DNA of 7,985 bases from Sphingomonadaceae bacterium (GTDB lineage: Bacteria > Pseudomonadota > Alphaproteobacteria > Sphingomonadales > Sphingomonadaceae): contig CANFIV010000056.1 of the NCBI GenBank assembly GCA_947446935.1, positions 1 through 7,985 on the forward strand, given 5' to 3'. Shown piece after piece: positions 1 through 5,900 of the stretch (the stretch's first letter is position 1; each line of letters opens with the position of its first letter). A program made the translations under genes and the position numbers. The notes beneath the pieces are model-generated. The model saw only the letters and a program-made list of their open reading frames with translations. It was not told where the DNA came from and ran no database searches.

Positions 1-1
1 A

Positions 2-613
2 CTGGAACGCGCCGGGGTGACGATTGTCAGGGCCGATCTGCCGGGTCTGGCGGAACTCATCGAGGCGATTACCTTGACGGTGCAGATCCACGATGTGGTG
101 CCCTCGCTCAGGCGTTGGCTGGCCGCATCCGGGGCGAGCATTACCTATGAAGCACTGCATGCCGAAGTCAGCCCCGATGTGAAGGCCCTGCTCGAGGCCT
201 TCGCCGTGCCGAGTGCGCCAAGAGCCATTCCGGAAGAGGTCTATGCGGCCGCGATCACCCTCCACCTGCCCGCGCTCAAAGCCCTGTTCGCAAAGTGGTT
301 CGCCGAAAACCGGGTCGATGCCATGCTGCTCCCCGCGACCAGAATGCGGGCAACCCAGATCGGCGAAGACAGCACGGTGAGTATTGCGGGCAATGACGTG
401 CCGTTCGCATCCGCGATCTCACGTAACATCGCGCCGGGCAGCACCGCTGGCCTTCCGGGGCTTGTGCTGCCCGCCGCGTTGATTGGCGGCCTGCCGGTTG
501 CGATCGAACTGGACGGTCCTGCAGGCAGCGATCGAAAGCTGCTGGGCATCGGGCTTGCGGTAGAGGCCCTGCTTGGGCCTTTGCCCCCGCCTCCAGCGAT
601 CAGTGCGGGGTGA
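2..613 (+). CDS. Amidase signature family hydrolase, C-terminal part (5' end outside window)
   Basis: The frame is open from base 2 to a TGA at 611-613, giving 203 residues of a protein whose start lies before the window. The end of the protein has the typical close of amidase signature enzymes: a Gly-rich AGLPGLVLPAAL stretch, then GGLPVAIELDGPAGSD and a short helix with LLGIGLAVEALLG. This matches the family pattern of small-residue strand, lPvglql-gp, and a terminal LL-a--E helix. The family hydrolyses carboxylic amides to acid and ammonia with a Ser-cisSer-Lys triad in the N-terminal half, which cannot be checked here. The substrate is unknown. Its stop overlaps by 14 bases the stop of the convergent acetamidase/formamidase-type gene, so two amide hydrolases lie tail to tail. 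A GTG at 17 could be taken as a start, but the family is usually more than twice this length, so a partial gene is far more likely. The family call is firm; the substrate is not. Confidence 0.85.
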   Translation: MERAGVTIVRADLPGLAELIEAITLTVQIHDVVPSLRRWLAASGASITYEALHAEVSPDVKALLEAFAVPSAPRAIPEEVYAAAITLHLPALKALFAKWFAENRVDAMLLPATRMRATQIGEDSTVSIAGNDVPFASAISRNIAPGSTAGLPGLVLPAALIGGLPVAIELDGPAGSDRKLLGIGLAVEALLGPLPPPPAISAG

Positions 614-1610
614 ACAGCGCTTTCTTGAGGACGACGTGCACGCCCTTGTTGCGATCGACAAGCTCGGTCACTTCCACGTCTCCCGCCACGCTCATCAGCA
701 TATAGGCATCGTCGCGCGACATGCCTTTCGCCGTCACCAAAAAGTCGAGCATATTGCGCAAGGCCTTTCGCGTCGCGTTGCTCAAATCGTCGTCAAAACC
801 CATCGCGATATAGGCATCGAGCGTCTCGGCGCGCGGATAGTTTGATTTCAGGCCCTTGTGCAGGATGAATTCAAACGTCCCAATCAGCGAGGTTTCGAGT
901 GCGGTGATATCGACCTCGCCGTTGCCTTGCGCCGCGTGCCCATCACCGACCTGAAACAGTGCGCCCGGCGCATGGACGGGCAGGAACAGCGTGGTCCCGG
1001 CGACCAGCGCCTTGTCGTCCATGTTGCCGCCATTGATGTTGGGCGGCGCTGAATCGTAGCGGCCAAAGCCCGGCGGCGGTGCCACGCCCACGCTCCCGAA
1101 GAACGGATGCAGCGGCACTTCGATGCCGGGCGCGAATTGCGCAGTCATACGCTGCCGGTCGAGCGGGATGATGCGCATGCGCGAATAGGGGAAATCGTCG
1201 GTCAGGAAGCCGGTGCCGACCCCGAAGGCGTTGTAGGAATAGGGGATCGCCAGATCGATCTTGTGGATGCGCACCTCCAGCGTATCGCCCGGCTCTGCCC
1301 CCTCGATCGCGATCGGACCGGTTAGGATGTGGCCACCGGGCCCGCGCGCGGCAGCCGGCACGCCGTCGAACACCGCACGCAGCGCCGGCTCTACATCTTG
1401 AGGCGCAACGCCTGCCTTTTCGAGGCGTGTGGGGCTGCTGGTCAGCAATGTGTGGATCACAACTGTGTCGCCGGATTGGATCGTCAAGACCGGCTTGTCC
1501 GTGGCATCGTAATGCCCCCAAGCGACCGTCTGGGGTGTGGCCTGAAGTTCATAAGTCTTGGCAGCTGCCGGGGCGGCAAAGGCTATCGCTGCGAGCACTA
1601 TCAAACGCAT
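600..1610 (-). CDS. Exported acetamidase/formamidase family protein
   Basis: A 336-residue protein of the FmdA/AmdA type, enzymes that hydrolyse short amides such as formamide or acetamide to acid and ammonia. Family marks in order are: GGHILTGPIAIEGAEPGDTL near residues 92-111, GSVGVAP at 172-178, GGNMD at 194-198, LPVHAPGALFQVGDGHAAQG at 210-229 followed by N-G-E, and DAYMLMSVAGDVEVTELVD at 301-319. Residues 1-17 form a short basic then hydrophobic stretch ending AAPAAA before KTYEL, a likely Sec signal peptide, so the enzyme should act in the periplasm. The ATG at 1610 is preferred because AAGGAA lies seven bases before it and it gives a clean signal peptide. An in-frame ATG at 1625 would add five residues (MKECL), and a much longer extension to 1838 has no family-like sequence. 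The gene is convergent with the amidase at its 3' end. The natural substrate is not evident from sequence. Confidence 0.9.
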   Translation of the reverse strand: MRLIVLAAIAFAAPAAAKTYELQATPQTVAWGHYDATDKPVLTIQSGDTVVIHTLLTSSPTRLEKAGVAPQDVEPALRAVFDGVPAAARGPGGHILTGPIAIEGAEPGDTLEVRIHKIDLAIPYSYNAFGVGTGFLTDDFPYSRMRIIPLDRQRMTAQFAPGIEVPLHPFFGSVGVAPPPGFGRYDSAPPNINGGNMDDKALVAGTTLFLPVHAPGALFQVGDGHAAQGNGEVDITALETSLIGTFEFILHKGLKSNYPRAETLDAYIAMGFDDDLSNATRKALRNMLDFLVTAKGMSRDDAYMLMSVAGDVEVTELVDRNKGVHVVLKKALFTPH

Positions 1611-1616
1611 CAGGCA

Positions 1617-1622
1617 TTCCTT
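1617..1622 (-). promoter_or_regulatory. Ribosome binding site deciding the formamidase start
   Basis: Reading the minus strand, AAGGAA sits seven bases before the ATG at 1610. This places translation at MRLIV, directly before the hydrophobic signal-peptide core, rather than at the ATG at 1625, which has only a weaker GGAA (five bases upstream) before it. Confidence 0.55.
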
Positions 1623-1642
1623 CATCTCAGTTCCAAGCCGTT

Positions 1643-1658
1643 TGGTCGGGTTTGACCA
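1643..1658. promoter_or_regulatory. Small inverted repeat upstream of the formamidase gene
   Basis: TGGTC and GACCA are perfect inverted copies separated by six bases (GGGTTT), about 33-48 bases before the start codon at 1610. The position suits an operator, but five-base arms are short and can arise by chance. No regulator gene lies beside it in the window. Confidence 0.25.
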
Positions 1659-1818
1659 GCTTAAAATCAAGCCAATGCAGTGCCCGCCCAGCAATTTTCG
1701 CAGTTCCAATGTGCTCCGCTGGTTAGACGGACCCGTCCGCTGCCGTGATAGGTCGCGCAGAGCTTTGCCAAGTCCAGCTTTCCCTGAAAAGGCAGCCATG
1801 AAAGCTGACCACAACGTC

Positions 1819-2064
1819 TCAGGAGCGTCTGGCAGCAACCGACCAACTGAAGCCGTTCTGCTGCAGGTACTTGGATGTCAGTGCACGCCGGAACCGGTCG
1901 TTGGCATATGTCTGAGCATCCGAGCAGAAGGCGCCGTTAAACCGGTCCCTCCTAAGCTGTCGAATGTTCGTCGAGCGAACCGGCTTCGCCGGCCAGCTGA
2001 GCCCAGTAATGGAACAAACGATATTATGAGCTGTCCCCCGGTTGGACGACGAACGGTTGCTGTC
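1819..2064 (-). other. Start-less open frame, possible gene remnant
   Basis: On the minus strand an open frame runs between a TGA at 2067-2065 and a TGA ending at 1819, 81 sense codons in all, with no ATG, GTG or TTG start. Its second half reads like ordinary soluble protein, with segments such as RDRFNGAFCSDAQTYANDRF and SKYLQQNGFSWSVAARRS, rich in charged and aromatic residues. I do not recognise a family. It may be the decayed end of a gene, a degenerate intergenic repeat, or chance openness in GC-rich DNA. Confidence 0.2.
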
Positions 2065-2125
2065 TCAGCGAAAGGCTCCGCTGCGAACTGGCCGGCATCG
2101 TTCTGCTGGAGTTCCAGTCTGGGTA

Positions 2126-2482
2126 TCAGTTGGCGGCCAGCAAGCGCCTCATGCTTTCAACCACCGTGCCAGTGTCGAGCGGTTTGACCAGGACTGGCAC
2201 CGCAGCCATGTAGTCGGGCAACTGACTGGAGTCATATCCCGTCGCAACAACGAACGGGATTCCCAGCTCTGTCAGAGCTCTCGCCACCGGGAGAGCGCTC
2301 TCCCCCCGCAACGAGGCGTCAAGTATGGCGCCGTCGCAGCAGTCCGGGATGCTCAGCTGGTCGAGCGCTTGAGACACGGTCTGGCAAGGTCCGATTACCT
2401 CGAACCCTCCCGCCTCAATAGCGTCGGCGACCAGCATGGCGATCAAGACTTCGTCTTCGATGACAAGAATGCGATGCCTCAT
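2126..2482 (-). CDS. Single-domain response regulator (receiver only), FAT GUY-like
   Basis: A 118-residue CheY-like receiver domain with no output domain. The acidic pocket is at E9-D10-E11 in ILVIEDE, the phosphoacceptor is D55 in AILDASL, the switch Thr is T81 and the conserved Lys-Pro is K100-P101. The stretch P76-Y83 reads PFVVATGY, close to the PFxFATG(G/Y) motif that defines the alphaproteobacterial FAT GUY regulators, several of which act in the general stress response by shuttling phosphate between kinases and PhyR. With no DNA-binding or enzymatic part, it should work by protein contact or as a phosphate relay or sink. It lies 28 bases after the kinase stop in the same direction, so the kinase is its likely partner. 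The ATG at 2482 is chosen because the protein then begins MRHRILVIEDE, as receivers do; a TTG at 2497 would add five residues. Neither start has a good ribosome binding site, so translation may be coupled to the kinase. Confidence 0.88.
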   Translation of the reverse strand: MRHRILVIEDEVLIAMLVADAIEAGGFEVIGPCQTVSQALDQLSIPDCCDGAILDASLRGESALPVARALTELGIPFVVATGYDSSQLPDYMAAVPVLVKPLDTGTVVESMRRLLAAN

Positions 2483-2510
2483 CCGAAACACGCGCAATTC
2501 GGCAACGCGT

Positions 2511-4001
2511 TCATGCTGCGTTTTCGATCACATTCTCGAGCGCACAGTCGAGCTGCCACGTAAAACCTGACGGTTTGAAACTCGATATGACTTCGCCGTC
2601 GAGGCTCAGCATCACCATTCTGCCAATGACACTGGAGCCGAACCCAAAGCTTTCCGGCGGAACCACCAGTGGGCCATCTGACTCAGTCCAGAACATCATG
2701 AAGCGGTCCGCCGGGATACCCGGGACACGGTGCCAGCCGATCGCTATTCGCCCCGTCTCGTTGGACAAGGCGCCGTACTTGCTCGCATTCGTGGCGAGCT
2801 CATGCAGGGCCATCCCGATCGTTTGCACCGCTGCGGATGACAAGAAAACCTCGTCGCCACTCATGATGATCCGGTCGCAGAACAGGTCGCGGAAATGATT
2901 GAGCTGGGCACGGACAAGGGCTTCCACCTGCACGCCCTTCCATTCGCTCCTCACCAGCACGTCCTGACCGGCCGCCAAAGCCTGGATGCGAGCCGAGAAC
3001 GATTTCATGAATTCCGCGCTGTCCTTGGCGCGGGTATGATGCGCCACCGACATCACCACGCTCAGCATGTTTTTCGCGCGATGGTTGATCTCGCCCATCA
3101 GCAGCATGACGTGGTTTTCGCGGTTCTTCTGCTCGGTGATATCCAGGTTGGTCCCGAGCACCCACTCGGTTGTTCCATCGGGCCCGGCCCGCGCCACTTC
3201 CACAGCACGCAGATGGCGAATGCTGCCGTCATCGGGCCGGCGGATGCGGAACTCCCGTTCGCTGGCACCGCAAGTGCGCATGGTCTCCTGAAGGATGTCG
3301 TTCTGGGCAGACGCGTCGTCGGCATGAACGCTGCCGATGTAATCGTCATACCGGACCGTTCCATCTGCCGAAGGCGCAATGCCATAGAGGTCGAACATCG
3401 TGCTGTCCCAGCGCACGTCGCCTGTCGCGATATTCCATTGCCAGAGCCCGATCCCGGCGGTCTGCGTCGCCAGGTGGGTCTTGACCTCGCTTTCCACCAG
3501 TGCGTCCATCGCGGCCTTGCGCTCGGAGTCGCGGAGTTCGAGTTCGTCGACCATCTGCTCCTTCGCGACGGCGAGCTTCCGGTTGATCTCGCGTTCCTTG
3601 ATGAGCTGCTTGTTGGCAGTCTGCATGCCATGAACGAGGGCGACATCCGTGATGACGACAAAGACGTAGAACGCCAGCGCCACCCCCGTGCCCCTGACTC
3701 CGAACGAGTGAACTGGGGGAACGAAGTAGTACCAGGCAACCAACCCGCACAGCAGTGCGGACAGACTACCCAGCCGCGATCCGAACAGAAATGATGTGAT
3801 GATCACCGCGGGGAAGAAGGTGACGTAAGGAAACCCGATCGGCAGCAACGGATCTGCGGCGATGCGGATCAACCACGCCAGGCCGAAAATGGTCAGGGTT
3901 GCAACCAACCCAACGAGCGGGCCGTGACGTGTCAATGGCAACTGTTCGATCCAGCGCGTCAACATGCGGGAGTAGCCCGCCTCCGAACCTGGTTCGATCA
4001 T
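2511..4001 (-). CDS. Membrane-bound HWE-family sensor histidine kinase (DUF4118-like, PAS, HWE)
   Basis: A 496-residue sensor kinase. Residues 28-125 hold about four hydrophobic segments (near 29-46, 57-74, 78-96, 104-124) resembling the DUF4118/KdpD-type membrane module. A charged, probably coiled-coil linker follows (127-180), then a PAS fold (about 178-290) with GIGLWQWNIATGDVRWDS and a C-terminal DITEQKNRE. The kinase core is of the HWE class: phosphoacceptor H307 in EINHRAKNML, ATP-lid Asn N405 in ALHELATNASKYGALS, and the W-x-E mark at W438-T-E440 in FWTESDGP, with a Gly-containing loop GFGSSVIG at 453-460. HWE kinases are frequent in alphaproteobacteria and serve light, stress and nutrient signalling. 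The input here is unknown; the PAS domain shows no LOV-type cysteine motif, so photosensing is not suggested. The ATG at 4001 is preceded by AGAGGG at a short distance. The receiver-only gene directly downstream is the obvious phosphotransfer partner. Confidence 0.92.
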   Translation of the reverse strand: MIEPGSEAGYSRMLTRWIEQLPLTRHGPLVGLVATLTIFGLAWLIRIAADPLLPIGFPYVTFFPAVIITSFLFGSRLGSLSALLCGLVAWYYFVPPVHSFGVRGTGVALAFYVFVVITDVALVHGMQTANKQLIKEREINRKLAVAKEQMVDELELRDSERKAAMDALVESEVKTHLATQTAGIGLWQWNIATGDVRWDSTMFDLYGIAPSADGTVRYDDYIGSVHADDASAQNDILQETMRTCGASEREFRIRRPDDGSIRHLRAVEVARAGPDGTTEWVLGTNLDITEQKNRENHVMLLMGEINHRAKNMLSVVMSVAHHTRAKDSAEFMKSFSARIQALAAGQDVLVRSEWKGVQVEALVRAQLNHFRDLFCDRIIMSGDEVFLSSAAVQTIGMALHELATNASKYGALSNETGRIAIGWHRVPGIPADRFMMFWTESDGPLVVPPESFGFGSSVIGRMVMLSLDGEVISSFKPSGFTWQLDCALENVIENAA

Positions 4002-4041
4002 TCGCCCTCTGATATCCTTTCCGGACCCGTACCCTTACCTC

Positions 4042-4070
4042 TCGATACGTCCAGTCGGACTACAAGCCAA
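4042..4070 (-). promoter_or_regulatory. Weak candidate promoter for the kinase/regulator operon
   Basis: On the minus strand TTGGCT (4070-4065) and TATCGA (4047-4042) are separated by 17 bases, about 40 bases before the kinase ATG. The match to a sigma-70 consensus is only partial. No GGAAC-N16/17-CGTT element, as used by EcfG sigma factors, was found between 4002 and 4254. Confidence 0.2.
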
Positions 4071-4254
4071 ACGATAAGGCCCGGATGCCAAAACAAATGC
4101 AGATGTTCGTCTCGCACAGCTTCGATCTTCACCGAGAGGCAAATTGAACGGTGCCGGTTTGGCCGAAGGGTGTCGGGTGTGAGCCACGCCGCCCTACTGA
4201 TATGGTATACCGCTGCTCGATGTGTCGGTTAATCATCTAGCCGTTTTGTTGCCA

Positions 4255-4956
4255 CTACCACCGTTCGCCGAATGGCCGCAGATCGAGTTCGAAGGTCCAG
4301 GCTTGGCGATTTTGCTGGGTCAGCGCGAACGCAGCATCAGCCGTGCCGTCCGCGGAAAGAAAGAACTCCTTCGGCTTGTCGGCCATTCTCTGCATTGTGC
4401 TGGGAATGTCCACGACACCGTCAAGGATTAAGAGCGCAACGTGGATGCCCTCTGGGCCGAGTTGCCGGGCAAGAGACTGACAAACCGAACGCTGAGCGGC
4501 TTTTGCTGCTGCGAATCCGAGCGTGTCCGGACGACCCCGCAAGGCGGCGCCGGCACCGACCACGATTACATTACCTTGTCCAGCCGAGCGCATCGCTGGC
4601 AGCACTGCTTGAACAGCACGGATTAAGCCGGCGACGTTAACGTCGAACCCGGGTAGAAGTTCGTCCGCCTTGATGGAATCTACGTTCCCCCAACGCGCAT
4701 TTCCCGCATTATAAATCAGTGTGTCGACCGGACCTTGTTCTTGCGCGATTTCGTCGAAAACCTCCTGCATCGAGCTATTGTCGGTCACGTCGACAGAATA
4801 GCCCCGAGCCGTGTTGCCGATGGCACTCGCCATTCCTGCAACCCTATCAAGTGTACGTGAGCATAGAGCGACGTCGTATCCGCCGTTCGCAAACCGTTTG
4901 GCGAATGACAACCCGTTGCCCGGACCGACTCCAACTATAGCGCAAACTTTCCGCAT
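4255..4956 (-). CDS. Atypical short-chain dehydrogenase/reductase-like protein lacking the catalytic Tyr
   Basis: A 233-residue Rossmann-fold protein of the SDR superfamily. The nucleotide-binding loop is GVGPGNG at 9-15 and R34 in LCSRT after the second strand suggests NADP(H) preference. NAG at 83-85 and N107 in FDVNVAG are conserved. At the active site the usual Y-x-x-x-K reads F148-A-A-A-K152, and the expected Ser position (around 134-138, VGAGAALRG) has only Gly and Ala. The Tyr and Ser of the catalytic tetrad are therefore missing while Asn and Lys remain. A subset of SDRs with a GIHVAL-type strand followed by LDG is known to depart from YxxxK, so this may be a family trait rather than damage. 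Substrate and reaction are unknown. The ATG at 4956 is chosen because GGAGA lies seven bases upstream and the Rossmann strand starts at once; an in-frame upstream codon at 4995 adds 13 unconserved residues. The gene stands alone and its GC content is visibly lower than that of recG. Confidence 0.85.
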   Translation of the reverse strand: MRKVCAIVGVGPGNGLSFAKRFANGGYDVALCSRTLDRVAGMASAIGNTARGYSVDVTDNSSMQEVFDEIAQEQGPVDTLIYNAGNARWGNVDSIKADELLPGFDVNVAGLIRAVQAVLPAMRSAGQGNVIVVGAGAALRGRPDTLGFAAAKAAQRSVCQSLARQLGPEGIHVALLILDGVVDIPSTMQRMADKPKEFFLSADGTADAAFALTQQNRQAWTFELDLRPFGERW

Positions 4957-4963
4957 AACAGTT

Positions 4964-4968
4964 TCTCC
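4964..4968 (-). promoter_or_regulatory. Ribosome binding site deciding the SDR start
   Basis: GGAGA on the minus strand lies seven bases before the ATG at 4956 and supports that start over the upstream in-frame codon at 4995. Confidence 0.55.
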
Positions 4969-5002
4969 AGATCCGCCATCCACTGTCACGGGCACGTTCG
5001 CC

Positions 5003-5020
5003 CGTACCGAAAGTGGTACG
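5003..5020. promoter_or_regulatory. Operator-like palindrome upstream of the SDR gene
   Basis: CGTACC and GGTACG are perfect six-base inverted copies around a six-base centre (GAAAGT), 47-64 bases upstream of the SDR start codon. The spacing fits a dimeric repressor covering the promoter. HxlR-type regulators often bind paired TAC/GTA half sites and commonly control SDR genes, so that family is a reasonable guess, but no regulator gene is in the window. Confidence 0.4.
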
Positions 5021-5034
5021 TCCGCACCTAAGGT

Positions 5035-5045
5035 CTCAAGTTGAG
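5035..5045. repeat. Short palindrome CTCAA-g-TTGAG
   Basis: This perfect five-base inverted repeat lies 15 bases beyond the 5003-5020 palindrome. The flanks extend it imperfectly (CTAAGG on one side, CCTAG on the other, with single-base bulges). It could be a second regulator site or part of the SDR promoter region; on its own it is weak evidence. Confidence 0.2.
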
Positions 5046-5368
5046 CCTAGTCGAGCTAAAACAGTGTATCTGGAAGAACCCCAACCGGTGTTCTCGGGCC
5101 GGGTCATATTTGAGCGGAAATCAACAACCAGCCCGCAAGCGGCTTGGCACGGTCTGCTTTCCACTATTGGCAATCTGAAGCAGCCTGTCAGAGACCGGCC
5201 CACGTTCTGGCTTTCTGCGATGCCTGGCGGGCGAACGCTGAACGATAGCTTCTGACAAGAGCCACCGATCGACGCGCTGAGCGCGCGAAGTCGCCAATGC
5301 CCCGAACGATCGAAATGGGATCGTGTCTGGACAGGAACCTTTATCCCCAATTTGACCGATTGCGGATC

Positions 5369-5413
5369 TTCGAGAGGCAGGGGCCGGAGGTGCGACTCCT
5401 CTTTCCCCGACCA
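5369..5413 (+). pseudogene. 3' half of a tRNA-Pro gene (truncated, possible att scar)
   Basis: The 45 bases divide exactly into the 3' half of a tRNA: seven-base anticodon loop TTCGAGA (5369-5375), 3' anticodon stem GGCAG (5376-5380), variable GGGCC (5381-5385), T arm GGAGG-TGCGACT-CCTCT (5386-5402), acceptor TTCCCCG (5403-5409), discriminator A and encoded CCA (5411-5413). The end G72-A73 and the GGGGCCGGAGG run match bacterial tRNA-Pro, whose C1-G72 pair and A73 are distinctive; the loop resembles the CGG isoacceptor loop TTCGGGA with G36 changed to A. The 5' half is absent: the preceding bases (GCGGATC) cannot pair with GGCAG, and no CGGGGAA acceptor strand is found upstream. T55 of the T loop is changed to G. 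It is therefore not a working tRNA but a duplicated or cut-off 3' half, as left by integrases that use tRNA 3' ends. Confidence 0.75.
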
Positions 5414-5420
5414 TTTCGCC

Positions 5421-5440
5421 CCAGCCGTAGTTTCGGCTGG
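5421..5440. terminator. Possible bidirectional terminator hairpin
   Basis: CCAGCCG and CGGCTGG pair perfectly over seven bases with a six-base loop (TAGTTT). The hairpin lies eight bases after the tRNA fragment CCA on the plus strand and nine bases after the DUF3429 stop on the minus strand, a good place for a shared terminator. There is no clear T-run on either side, so intrinsic termination is uncertain. Confidence 0.4.
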
Positions 5441-5448
5441 TTGGCTGA

Positions 5449-5883
5449 TCAGGCCATCAACCCAATCGCGATCGTCAGCAAACCCAGCCCGATCGATAGA
5501 TTGCGCCGCAGGGCCAACCAGCCCACGGGTTTCAAGCCAATTGCGAGATCGACAAGCGGCGAAAGCGCGATGCAAACACCCAGCCCGATCAGTTCCGGCC
5601 CCGGCCATGTCCAGCCCGCCATCCATGGAAACCAGCCCGCTAGCGCGATCAGGCAAGGCATCACGCCCGCGAGGAATATCCACCGCGGGCTTTCCGGCTT
5701 GGCAATGCCGATGCCCCACCACACGCCGCCAAGGAAACTGAAGATCAGCGCGGCATAGGCATAGGCCAGCGCCAGCGCGGTCCAGGCCGGCGGGCCACCC
5801 TTGAACACCGCCAGCAGCGCTGCAACTTGCGGCAGGAGCCCGGCATAGCCCAATGCACGGGCAGCTTCTGAAACACGGCTCAA
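5449..5883 (-). CDS. DUF3429 family integral membrane protein
   Basis: A 144-residue hydrophobic protein of the DUF3429 family, function unknown. The family signature appears as ALGYAGLLPQV near residues 10-20 and FSFLGGVWWG at 48-57. About five membrane segments are expected (near 12-27, 35-53, 67-84, 96-115, 127-143), so it should sit in the inner membrane. The start is a TTG at 5883: AGGAAGGA lies six bases upstream, and the protein then begins SRVSEAARALGYAG. A longer version starting at 5931 would overlap the end of recG by 31 bases with no family-like residues. Only 17 bases separate it from the recG stop, so it is very probably cotranscribed with recG. Nothing in the sequence says what it does or why it accompanies recG. 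Confidence 0.85.
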   Translation of the reverse strand: MSRVSEAARALGYAGLLPQVAALLAVFKGGPPAWTALALAYAYAALIFSFLGGVWWGIGIAKPESPRWIFLAGVMPCLIALAGWFPWMAGWTWPGPELIGLGVCIALSPLVDLAIGLKPVGWLALRRNLSIGLGLLTIAIGLMA

Positions 5884-5889
5884 GTTCGA

Positions 5890-5897
5890 TCCTTCCT
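5890..5897 (-). promoter_or_regulatory. Strong ribosome binding site for the TTG start of DUF3429
   Basis: AGGAAGGA on the minus strand sits in the 17-base recG-DUF3429 spacer, six bases before the TTG at 5883. It decides in favour of that start over the upstream codon inside recG. Confidence 0.65.
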
Positions 5898-5900
5898 GCG

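Larger units (their letters stand above)
1611..2125. other. 515-base stretch without a convincing gene
   Basis: This stretch lies between the start of the formamidase gene and the stop of the response regulator. Several frames stay open across parts of it but none shows a recognisable domain with a credible start. It holds the inverted repeat at 1643-1658, a GC-rich hairpin at 1980-1992 (CCGGC, loop TTC, GCCGG), a hairpin at 2066-2083 (CAGCG/CGCTG) and a palindrome at 2106-2117 (CTGGA-gt-TCCAG). None of these is followed by a T-run, so none is a clear intrinsic terminator. On the minus strand 1819-2064 is open for 81 codons without an ATG, GTG or TTG start. The promoter of the formamidase gene is expected here, but no convincing -35/-10 pair was seen. 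Confidence 0.5.
4957..5448. other. 492-base gap between SDR and DUF3429 genes
   Basis: No protein gene is supported here. It contains the SDR ribosome binding site and palindromes (4964-5045), the truncated tRNA-Pro (5369-5413) and the hairpin at 5421-5440. Between 5046 and 5368 I see no recognisable motif. The minus-strand frame that stays open across most of this gap and into the DUF3429 and recG ends has no domain and passes antisense through the tRNA fragment, where it gives the EESHLRPLP-like peptide typical of false proteins called over tRNA genes. Confidence 0.5.

Noticed and set aside
1980..1992. CCGGC-TTC-GCCGG hairpin as an intrinsic terminator
   Set aside because: No T-run follows on either strand and no gene ends beside it.
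1558..2187. 209-codon plus-strand open frame across the formamidase start and the gap
   Set aside because: It overlaps the formamidase signal-peptide region and the end of the response regulator, has a Ser/Pro/Arg-rich random composition and no recognisable domain.
2895..3794. 299-codon plus-strand frame opposite the kinase gene
   Set aside because: It lies wholly antisense to the HWE kinase, whose motifs are clear; His- and Arg-rich composition is typical of a shadow frame.
4002..4254. EcfG-type promoter (GGAAC-N16/17-CGTT) before the kinase
   Set aside because: Reverse-strand AACG occurs at 4070 and 4147, but no GTTCC follows at the required spacing.
5369..5413. Functional tRNA gene
   Set aside because: There is no D arm, no 5' acceptor strand and no 5' anticodon stem, and the T-loop T55 is replaced.
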